From the NCBI GenBank assembly GCA_023412195.1, contig JAEYNZ010000126.1, forward strand, positions 62,001 through 126,000: a stretch of 64,000 nt of DNA, in the 5' to 3' direction. The notes beneath the pieces are model-generated. The model saw only the letters and a program-made list of their open reading frames with translations, was not told the DNA's origin and ran no database searches. The translations under genes were made by a program, and so were the position numbers. Positions 45,115 to 52,736 of the stretch are shown here, one piece after another (position 1 is the first letter of the stretch; every line of letters starts with the position of its first letter). This DNA is from Bacteroidota bacterium. GTDB taxonomy: Bacteria > Bacteroidota > Bacteroidia > Bacteroidales > Prolixibacteraceae.

Positions 45115-45506
45115 CAGATTCTCATCAGGATTATATCCAGTATCGAATTGATAGATCGGCAGAGTTATTTCAAGACGCAAAAATACTATCAACCAATAAA
45201 AGATGGCGATCCTGTGTAAACAGATTGTATTACTCATCCTTTCATCTTGTAGATGCCTTATTGACATTGAATAACATATATACTAAAACACACGAAGGAT
45301 TAAAAACAAAATTTCTTCAACTATATATCAAAACAGGTAAATTTGATACAAATTATGGAAAGCTTTACTCAAAATTAATTGACTGGAGACAAGAAAGTGA
45401 TTATTCTGTATTTGTCGACTTTGAGGAAAACGATGTAATGCCATTGATTGATGAAGTTGAAAACCTCAATAATTTACTATTAAAGACTATTAAAGAAAAG
45501 CTATAA
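45111..45506 (+). CDS. hepT: HEPN domain protein, toxin-like
   Basis: 131 residues, all-helical HEPN domain: YRIDRSAELFQDAKILSTN, RRSCVNRLYYSSFHLVDALL-like centre (CVNRLYYSSFHLVDALL), and THEGLKTKFLQLYI. HEPN toxins are usually RNases with an R-x4-6-H motif. Here the equivalent place reads RQESDY (Arg93, Tyr98): a tyrosine in place of the histidine, and the second Tyr of the R-x4-H-x-Y form is Val. So catalysis may be altered or absent. Translation is coupled to the MNT gene. Lower G+C than the adjacent PUL. An alternative is a non-toxic substrate-binding partner of the nucleotidyltransferase. Confidence 0.85.
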   Translation: MTDSHQDYIQYRIDRSAELFQDAKILSTNKRWRSCVNRLYYSSFHLVDALLTLNNIYTKTHEGLKTKFLQLYIKTGKFDTNYGKLYSKLIDWRQESDYSVFVDFEENDVMPLIDEVENLNNLLLKTIKEKL

Positions 45507-45678
45507 CTCATTCTTCTGAAGCCCCATAACATAAAGCCTGGGAGATCAATGGGCAAGTCGACAATTGCAGGGTTCCACCAATAAAAGTCTTAAAAAAAAC
45601 TGAAGTACTTTTAAACATTCAAATTCAAGTATCCTTACTGAATAAAAGTATATTATTTGCCAGAATTCATCACCAATA

Positions 45679-47331
45679 TTAATTCGTTGAAATAATCAGC
45701 ACACTGTACTGGTTTTTCCAGGGGTTTTGGAAGTTAGGCCATCTTCCCCATTCCTGTGTACCACCGTGAATATACTCTCCCGTAAACGGATTGAACCATG
45801 TTGCCTCCAGATTCCCGTTTTCAGGTTCAGGAACCACAACTGCAATCTGATGGTTTTCTCCCGGAACCAGGTAGAGGTACAAATTTTGCCCATTGGTAAG
45901 CGCATATCCACTTGACGACAGATTATCCATCCCTCTTACGCTGTTGGTGGTAAGTTTCTGTCTGGCAGGCATCAGTTTATTGTAGTCGTATTTTGAAAAC
46001 AGGTCATTCATGTGTTTGTAGTAATCAAAGCGGGGCTTCTGAACAACATGCTCCGATTCTAAAGGATCATATATTACAATATTCCATGCTGTATTTTGCC
46101 AATAGTAGGTAGAGTAGACTCCGGCAAAGGCAACCATGTAATTTCTGATCAGGCATACTTCCGGATTGGTATAATTCCCCTGGTACGACAGGTATGGACC
46201 TTCTTCATAACCCCCGTGCTCAATATTCATTACCGGCTTGTTGTTGTGCAGCATGTATGCTTCAAGGCTGTATGAATAAAGATCAGAGCGCCAGTTTTGA
46301 ATTGATATAAAATCTACCCGTTCAGGTTCACGGGAACAATATTCATAATCATGGACTGTAATTAACCGGTTGTATGCATCAGATTTTCTAATCCTTTCAA
46401 TCCGTTCATTGATATAGGTAATATCACATCTTCCATAATCGAGTGCCTCCTTTGATACATCCCAGATCATGTTTGAATAACCCTGGTAACGTGTGACCAC
46501 ATAATCGAAAAAACGGTTGTCTTCCGTTGAATACATGGATGGCCAGTTAACCTCTTTATTCCATACATAAATCATCATGTGGGCTACGATCCCGTTTTTT
46601 TGCAGGTGGTCAATTACGCGGTCAAGATGCTTAAAGAAATTCACATTCAGTTTATTAAAATCCGGTTTTTCATTGGTACCTGTAAAAGGGGAAACAGCGG
46701 GTTCCTTAAAATTATATTCAGCCGGAACATCCTCACTTACTTTCCACTTTACATCATAGGCATAAAGGTTCATTACCACCTGGTTGAATCCGTTCTTTTT
46801 AATAGTTTCCACGATTTTCCCTGTATTGGGTATCTCTGAAGGATTATTCAGATCAAGGGCAAACAGCCAGTCAATTTCAAAAGCCAGTGCAAAATAAGGG
46901 GTTCCATCATGAAAAGCAAACTTTTGCGGTGCCTGAGGATCTATGATTACAGGGCCATGTACCTCAGGATTATTATTTTCGATAACCTCCACAACATCTG
47001 TTTTTCCTGATAAACCCGGAACAGAAGAAAAGGTCTGGTAAGACCAGCTACCCTCAATTTCCGCGGAAAATCTGATTATGAATTCATCTGCACCATTATA
47101 AAAACCATTCAGGGTAAGCCTTCGGTTATCCGGTCCTGTAAACACAGCACCTAATGAAACTTCAAACGGATCTTCTCCTTTTTTCACCTGATGCCTGAAA
47201 ATGATATCATTGGTTGAATAGAGTGCCACCTGTTTTCGTTGTGAAGCAGCCTGTATCCGCTTCTGGCCCCGGGAGGTGCCGGATAATATACATGTTATTG
47301 ACAGAAGCAGGAGCAATGTAATTCTATTCAT
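45679..47331 (-). CDS. DUF5060-type glycoside hydrolase (TIM barrel)
   Basis: 550 residues from the ATG at 47331 (signal peptide NRITLLLLLSITCILSGTSRGQ); the open frame continues upstream to 47475 but that part overlaps the next gene. The N-terminal beta-sandwich (about 40-130; VSLGAVFTGPDNRRLTLNGFY) is a DUF5060 domain. Next is a clan GH-A-like barrel (FHDGTPYFALAFEIDWLFAL, GFNQVVMNLYAYD, MIYVWNKEVNWPS), with possible catalytic Glu residues in DVSKEALDYG and NIEHGGYEEG. A C-terminal collagen-binding-like sandwich ends the protein (TWFNPFTGEYI). Apiosidase-related families share this layout; the substrate is not certain. Confidence 0.75.
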   Translation of the reverse strand: MNRITLLLLLSITCILSGTSRGQKRIQAASQRKQVALYSTNDIIFRHQVKKGEDPFEVSLGAVFTGPDNRRLTLNGFYNGADEFIIRFSAEIEGSWSYQTFSSVPGLSGKTDVVEVIENNNPEVHGPVIIDPQAPQKFAFHDGTPYFALAFEIDWLFALDLNNPSEIPNTGKIVETIKKNGFNQVVMNLYAYDVKWKVSEDVPAEYNFKEPAVSPFTGTNEKPDFNKLNVNFFKHLDRVIDHLQKNGIVAHMMIYVWNKEVNWPSMYSTEDNRFFDYVVTRYQGYSNMIWDVSKEALDYGRCDITYINERIERIRKSDAYNRLITVHDYEYCSREPERVDFISIQNWRSDLYSYSLEAYMLHNNKPVMNIEHGGYEEGPYLSYQGNYTNPEVCLIRNYMVAFAGVYSTYYWQNTAWNIVIYDPLESEHVVQKPRFDYYKHMNDLFSKYDYNKLMPARQKLTTNSVRGMDNLSSSGYALTNGQNLYLYLVPGENHQIAVVVPEPENGNLEATWFNPFTGEYIHGGTQEWGRWPNFQNPWKNQYSVLIISTN

Positions 47332-47371
47332 AAAAGGGAATTTATATGCGACCTGGATAATAGGATAAATT

Positions 47372-48526
47372 TCAGGGTTTCTTTTTATCTGCCATATTAT
47401 TTTCAAGATAGAGATGCTGTCCAGGCTTCCAGGGTTTGGAAAATATGTCGATATCGCCATCATTGTCAACATCACCTGCTACAAATTCATGGACTTCGTA
47501 GCCACTCAGAATCAGATGTTCCTTCCATTGGGAACCATCGCCATTTACGTTTTCCCAAACAAACAGCTTACGTGTGCCGGGGGTTAAAGGTCCTCCACCT
47601 GAGGCAATATCCAGATATCCGTTGCCATTGAAATCGGCAAGTGCAAGCGAATGAAAATCCTGCCCTGTAGAATCAGCAGAAACGAGGTGAAAAATAAACT
47701 CTTTTCCGTTCTGTACATTTTCCCACCAGAATATTCTTCCATTTTTTGTATCGCCCTCAGCCTGCACAATATCAGGCATACCATCGTTGTTCATATCTGC
47801 CACCCATGTTTTAAGGGCAAGGCCAAACCTGTCGGGACGGCTCCCTCCAGGAGGAATTAGCGGATGCTCCTTCCATGTTTTACCGTCACCGTTCACATTT
47901 TCAAACCAGACATCTCCCCGCACGATATCCATGTGACCGTCGTTGTTTAAATCTCCAAATCCACGGGGAGCTGCACCTCCGTGGATGCCATCTCCTATTT
48001 TGGTATAGTCCCAGTTCTTGGTGTAATCTTCAGGAATTTTGTACCATGCAGTCACGTTATGTTCCTTATCGTTTGAAACTGCCACAACATCCTCAATTCC
48101 ATCTCCGTCAATATCCACCATTACATTGTCGTGTGTACCAATCATATTTTTACGGTGCAGGATAAATTCTTCCTTCTCAGGATTTCCTGTATTTTCAAAC
48201 CAGGAGTCTCCAACAATAAAATCGGTTAGCCCATCCCGGTTGACATCATGCGGAACACCTCCGACATCAGTTCGGGCGCCACTGCCAATTTTTCGCAACT
48301 TCCATTCAACGGGAGAAATATATTCCATCCAGAACATGGTGCCCCGCTGTCCGTAAATAAAATCAAGATGCCCGTCATTGTTAAGATCAACAAGGGCTGT
48401 TGCACCCATATTTTCGCCAAATTCGCCAAATCCTCCAATTTTATGCACCTCAAACTGAGGTGTCTGACCACGTGAAACCAGACTGAAACATATTACAATT
48501 CCGAACAAACCGATGCTTTTCATCAT
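47372..48526 (-). CDS. FG-GAP/VCBS repeat secreted protein
   Basis: 384 residues with a signal peptide (MMKSIGLFGIVICFSLVSRGQ). It is made of about seven blade-like repeats, each with a calcium-binding loop of the DxNxDGxxD type (DLNNDGHLD, DVNRDGLTD, DIDGDGIED, DLNNDGHMD, DMNNDGMPD, DFNGNGYLD, DVDNDGDID), which fold into a beta-propeller. Repeats carry WFEN or WWEN motifs. Such proteins bind carbohydrate or act as lyases and are common in PULs. Role here unknown. 40 nt before the DUF5060 enzyme, so probably cotranscribed. Confidence 0.85.
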   Translation of the reverse strand: MMKSIGLFGIVICFSLVSRGQTPQFEVHKIGGFGEFGENMGATALVDLNNDGHLDFIYGQRGTMFWMEYISPVEWKLRKIGSGARTDVGGVPHDVNRDGLTDFIVGDSWFENTGNPEKEEFILHRKNMIGTHDNVMVDIDGDGIEDVVAVSNDKEHNVTAWYKIPEDYTKNWDYTKIGDGIHGGAAPRGFGDLNNDGHMDIVRGDVWFENVNGDGKTWKEHPLIPPGGSRPDRFGLALKTWVADMNNDGMPDIVQAEGDTKNGRIFWWENVQNGKEFIFHLVSADSTGQDFHSLALADFNGNGYLDIASGGGPLTPGTRKLFVWENVNGDGSQWKEHLILSGYEVHEFVAGDVDNDGDIDIFSKPWKPGQHLYLENNMADKKKP

Positions 48527-48653
48527 ATTTATAGTATTAACTGATTCACTTAATAATAAAAAGTAATCTTTTCTGCTTTTGTGTACATAAATTCAATAAC
48601 AAGTCGATTTCGGCGTTGAATGTATGATAACTGTAATACGAAAAGGCAAACAA

Positions 48654-50069
48654 TCATACTCCCATTCTGTCAATATCAACCGGTGAATTTGTTTTCCAGG
48701 CTCCATTTGTAAAATCAGGCACATCGATGGAATTTGAACGGTTTGCAACCGACCATTCGCTTAAAGGTGCCATAGCACTCCATAGCGCTGCATCATAAAC
48801 ATCCTGGTCAAGAGGAATGCCATTGCGCAGGCAATCGATCAGCCTCCAGTCCATGATAAAATCCATTCCGCCATGCCCGCCCACTTTTTTTGCCATTTCT
48901 CCGATCAGCTTCACCATCCGGGGAGTGTATTTTTCTTCTATAGCTTTCACCTCAGCTTCATTAAACCATTCATGCCCGTTCGAAAATCGACCAGGCAGGG
49001 GATACTGCTGTGCAATTCCTTCAGTGCCGCTTACAAGGTGAATTCTGGTTTTCGGCCTTGTGGTTTTAATATCGTGCTGAATAAGTATTGTCTTACCTTT
49101 ATTTGTTTTCACAAAAGTAGTATTCATATTTCCCCCATATGTGCCAGTTGCAAATTCATTATAAAAATCATCCTGTTTTGCAAGATCTGCTGCTTTTCTT
49201 CCAAAGTCAAAATCATTGCCTGACATGGATGTCAGGTATTCCATCTTGTCGCCCCTGTTTATATTCAAAATCTGGCATACAGGCCCGAGCCCATGTGTAG
49301 GATACAGACTACCATTTCTTTTCTGGTTTTCCTTTAACCGCCACATATCGGAATAATAATCCTTATCGAAATTATGCCATTTCAGATCGTGAATGTAGGC
49401 ACCTTCAACATGGATTAATTCCCCAAAGAAGCCTTGCCTCGCCATATTCAGTGTCAGCAGTTCAAAGAAACCATAGCACACATTCTCGAGCATCATACAA
49501 TATTTACGGGTTCTTTCAGATGTCTCCACCAGTTGCCATGCTTCTTCTATTGTTACTGCCGCCGGTATTTCAGTTGCTGCATGTTTATCATTTTCCATGG
49601 CATGAACTGCCATAGGTGTATGCAGATGCCATGGTGTGCAGATATAAATAAGATCAATATCGGGATCCTCACACATACCTTTCCAGGCATCTTCATTGCC
49701 GCCATATTCTTTCGCCGGTTCCACACCTTTATTTTCCAGGTAATGCTGCGCTTTTTGCATCCGGTCAGGATATTTATCCGACAGTGCAGCAATTTTAACC
49801 CCTTCAATATATGGCAGCCTTTCAAGTGCCATCATTCCACGTACCCCAAGACCAATTATTCCAATCCGCACGGTTTCCAACCGGGGCGCTACAAAACCAC
49901 ACATATTGAACTGCTGAACATACTTTTTGGCAACAGCTTTGCGGATTGAATCAAGATTTGATGCAGGGGTACCGGCTGCCGGTTGATTGCAGGAGAATAA
50001 ACCTCCTGTCATTAAACCTGTACCTGTAAGACCTGCAACCTGAAAGAATTTTCTCCTGTTGGTTTTCAT
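48654..50069 (-). CDS. GH109-like, Gfo/Idh/MocA fold glycosidase or oxidoreductase
   Basis: 471 residues with a twin-arginine signal (KTNRRKFFQVAGL) and a lipobox-like Cys, so export with cofactor already bound is likely. Rossmann NAD-binding loop IGIIGLGVRGMMALERL, then CTPWHLHTPMAVHAM, and TEIPAAVTIEEAWQLVETSE, which is the form seen in family GH109 (NAD-dependent alpha-N-acetylgalactosaminidases) rather than in ordinary dehydrogenases. YPTHGLGPVCQIL and GGHGGMDF are further family segments. The true substrate in a pectin-like PUL may differ. 11 nt after the hydrolase gene at 50081. Confidence 0.85.
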   Translation of the reverse strand: MKTNRRKFFQVAGLTGTGLMTGGLFSCNQPAAGTPASNLDSIRKAVAKKYVQQFNMCGFVAPRLETVRIGIIGLGVRGMMALERLPYIEGVKIAALSDKYPDRMQKAQHYLENKGVEPAKEYGGNEDAWKGMCEDPDIDLIYICTPWHLHTPMAVHAMENDKHAATEIPAAVTIEEAWQLVETSERTRKYCMMLENVCYGFFELLTLNMARQGFFGELIHVEGAYIHDLKWHNFDKDYYSDMWRLKENQKRNGSLYPTHGLGPVCQILNINRGDKMEYLTSMSGNDFDFGRKAADLAKQDDFYNEFATGTYGGNMNTTFVKTNKGKTILIQHDIKTTRPKTRIHLVSGTEGIAQQYPLPGRFSNGHEWFNEAEVKAIEEKYTPRMVKLIGEMAKKVGGHGGMDFIMDWRLIDCLRNGIPLDQDVYDAALWSAMAPLSEWSVANRSNSIDVPDFTNGAWKTNSPVDIDRMGV

Positions 50070-50080
50070 TTAATGATGGG

Positions 50081-52717
50081 TTATCTATAGTGTGTAGTGA
50101 TTGACTTAACTGTGCCTGTCAATGATTCACCGGTTGATTTAACAATAGTAAGGTTTTGTTGATTTAAATATTTTTTAGCAACTGCCACATCTGTCTCTCC
50201 CAGCTGGTTGATTGGATCAATCCAAAGATGCTTCCCGGAAGATGATAGTCTTGTCACATCCGGAATATCAAAATCCTTTAAAGCACCGGGCAGCCAAAAG
50301 TATCCCCAGGTATTGTTGTAATACATATTATCAATAAGGGGAAAATATGAAGGCAGGGTTCCTATTGTAACAATTCCATTTATGCGTTCATCAAAAGCTG
50401 CAGCAGTAACTGCCCACAGGCCTCCCAGGCCTTGTCCTATGACAACAATTTCCCTGTTCTGCAAATTTTCACGTGACTTCATGAAATCAACTCCTTTCAA
50501 TATGTCCAGAGTTCTCATTCCGAGGGTAGTCATGCCAAAGGCGGCACTTTCAATAGCCAGATCATCATTCATACGCAGCATGGGTGTAAATCCTGTGAAG
50601 CGGTTGGATGCAAATGATGGCACAGGACTGGTTTCTCCGGTTCCCCTGACATCAATAGCGAACACTAAATATCCTTCCTTTGCCAGCAAAAAGGGAATAG
50701 TCTGGCTTTGGTATCCGGTTGGTTTTCCATTTTCTGAAACATAAACAAATACCGGACTCCCCTGCTTTACTTTCTCAGGCTTGATAAGAAGAGAAGGTAT
50801 TAATATTCCTGGTTCACTCTCATAGGTCAGTTTCTCAACTGTTATACCCTCAACACTTAATAATTCGTAAGTTCTGGCAGGTAAAGCTTCTTCTTTCAGC
50901 TGCAGCTCAAATCCTATCCGCCTCGCAATCTTCTCCTTTAGCTTTACAGGATCCTTTTCCGGCTTATATATTTCAACAGCACGTTTGGCATTCAATGTCT
51001 GTCCAGTTTCACTACCAAGTGACACCAGTGCATTTCCACTTTCTGTGCACCACAGGTCTTCTTCTTTTTCCACCCTCAGGTTAACATTTTCGGCCTTTCC
51101 CTCTATTTCCTTATCGAACCATTTATTGAGCCATTCGTAAGCTGATTCCCTGTTGGAACGGTTCATAGAATGCGGGCCCGGCACCATATCAAGTTCAGCA
51201 GAATTTCTTCCTACCCTGAGCCCTTCATAGAATATCTGCATATCTTCCAGATACTCCCGGTGCCTTGGTTCTTCGCCCGATTCATTACCAACTATTATGC
51301 GTAAAGGCCGGGGGGGTATGAGGCTGTAGATTTCCTTATCCGTCAAAGATTTACCTGTGAGGTAAGTATTTTCCATTGGTCCTCCGGGATGGGAAGCGGC
51401 ACAAACCTTGATCCTTTCGTCAACTGCAGTAATAAGCAAAGCCATTTGTCCGCCTCCGGAACAGCCAACTGCAGCAAGCTTATTCTTATCGACCTCAGGC
51501 CTTGACACCAGGTAATCCACTGCACGTATTCCGTCCCATGTGCGTAAGCCCGACAATGTCCAGTTTGCAAGGAATGCAGGCCTGCCTACATACCAATGCT
51601 GATCTACCCCCAAATGTACAAGCCAGTTGTTTTTTTCATCAATGTATTCTGAACGTTCCCCCTGCCCTATCGGATCAAATACAAGAACAACATATCCTTT
51701 AAGTACCATTCCCAGTCCGGACATATGGTATGCATCCCTTGATTTGCCGGCATCGCTGTGGCCCAGGGGGAACACTACACCCGGTAAAGGAAACGGGCGT
51801 CCTTTAGGCACATAAAGATTTGCTGTCACAAAGAATCCTGGCTGGCTTTCGAAGATTACCTTTTCAATTGTGTACTTTTCATACTCAAGCTTCCCCGTAA
51901 TTACCGGATTCAGTGGGGACCTTTCAGGAAACTCACCAAAATGGGAACTTAGCCTTTTTCTTATTTCATCCTGCCTTGCTTTCCATTTTTCAATGCCACT
52001 ATCCTGCCAACTTGCACCAATCGATTCATCTTCACGGAAATTTTTAATACCTTCGATTTCAATATTTCTCTGTCTGTCGACCTCTTCTGATTTATGCCTT
52101 ACGTAATCATGAAAAATTCTTCTTCCCCTCTGAACCTCATCATATGATTCAAAAACTTTCAGTGTAACGGGCTTTTCCAATCTCTCCTGCTGTCCTTCAA
52201 AGACACCAGCAGGTGAAAATACAATCTTTTCAACCCGGCACCTGTCTTCATTGGTCCCTGAAAACTCAAGCAGGATTGTGCTCCATTTCTGAACATTTAC
52301 ATTTTCAAATGTTGTTTCCCTAAAGGAATGTGAATCACCATATTTAACAACACCAGCCTTATTTCCGTTTACAAGAATAATCAGCTCCGCACCAGGTTTC
52401 TTTGCCTCTACATATGTTACAGTGATGTTATATTTTGCAGAAGGTTCAAAAAATGCAATTTCTGCCCGCCCTTTGGTTGAACCTTCCTTTAACTGGATCA
52501 CTCTTCTCCGGCTGTAAGAACCCGTTATGAGTTCTTCCCAAAAATTTATATCCCCAACTTCTAGCCCTTCTATAAGTTCGAACTCCTCATAAACTATTGG
52601 TTTATTATTTAAAGCACTCTTCTCAGGTTCAGAAACCCCGGCAGCCTGAAGCCCTTCCTTTTGAAATCCTGAAAAGACCAACAGAAATAATATGCTGTAA
52701 ATTTTTAAACTTATCAT
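50081..52717 (-). CDS. Two-domain acetyl-xylan-esterase-like alpha/beta hydrolase
   Basis: 878 residues from the ATG at 52717 (signal MISLKIYSILFLLVFSGFQ); the ATG at 52750 would overlap the preceding gene. Residues about 35-165 form a carbohydrate-binding-like sandwich. The first hydrolase domain has the nucleophile elbow GCSGGG with Ser420 and PIGQGERSEY, DGIRAVDYLVSRPEVD typical of the AXE1/CE7 group, plus a late His in GPHSMNR. A second hydrolase domain (about 600-878) shows FAIDVRGTGETS but its elbow reads GQGLGG: Gly replaces the nucleophilic Ser. So one active and one inactive esterase unit are predicted. Located in the PUL operon. Confidence 0.85.
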   Translation of the reverse strand: MISLKIYSILFLLVFSGFQKEGLQAAGVSEPEKSALNNKPIVYEEFELIEGLEVGDINFWEELITGSYSRRRVIQLKEGSTKGRAEIAFFEPSAKYNITVTYVEAKKPGAELIILVNGNKAGVVKYGDSHSFRETTFENVNVQKWSTILLEFSGTNEDRCRVEKIVFSPAGVFEGQQERLEKPVTLKVFESYDEVQRGRRIFHDYVRHKSEEVDRQRNIEIEGIKNFREDESIGASWQDSGIEKWKARQDEIRKRLSSHFGEFPERSPLNPVITGKLEYEKYTIEKVIFESQPGFFVTANLYVPKGRPFPLPGVVFPLGHSDAGKSRDAYHMSGLGMVLKGYVVLVFDPIGQGERSEYIDEKNNWLVHLGVDQHWYVGRPAFLANWTLSGLRTWDGIRAVDYLVSRPEVDKNKLAAVGCSGGGQMALLITAVDERIKVCAASHPGGPMENTYLTGKSLTDKEIYSLIPPRPLRIIVGNESGEEPRHREYLEDMQIFYEGLRVGRNSAELDMVPGPHSMNRSNRESAYEWLNKWFDKEIEGKAENVNLRVEKEEDLWCTESGNALVSLGSETGQTLNAKRAVEIYKPEKDPVKLKEKIARRIGFELQLKEEALPARTYELLSVEGITVEKLTYESEPGILIPSLLIKPEKVKQGSPVFVYVSENGKPTGYQSQTIPFLLAKEGYLVFAIDVRGTGETSPVPSFASNRFTGFTPMLRMNDDLAIESAAFGMTTLGMRTLDILKGVDFMKSRENLQNREIVVIGQGLGGLWAVTAAAFDERINGIVTIGTLPSYFPLIDNMYYNNTWGYFWLPGALKDFDIPDVTRLSSSGKHLWIDPINQLGETDVAVAKKYLNQQNLTIVKSTGESLTGTVKSITTHYR

Positions 52718-52736
52718 GTTTATGTAGCCTGTTTGA

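Noticed and set aside
47332..47475. N-terminal extension of the DUF5060-type enzyme
   Set aside because: It overlaps the end of the FG-GAP gene and would hide a good signal peptide starting at 47331.
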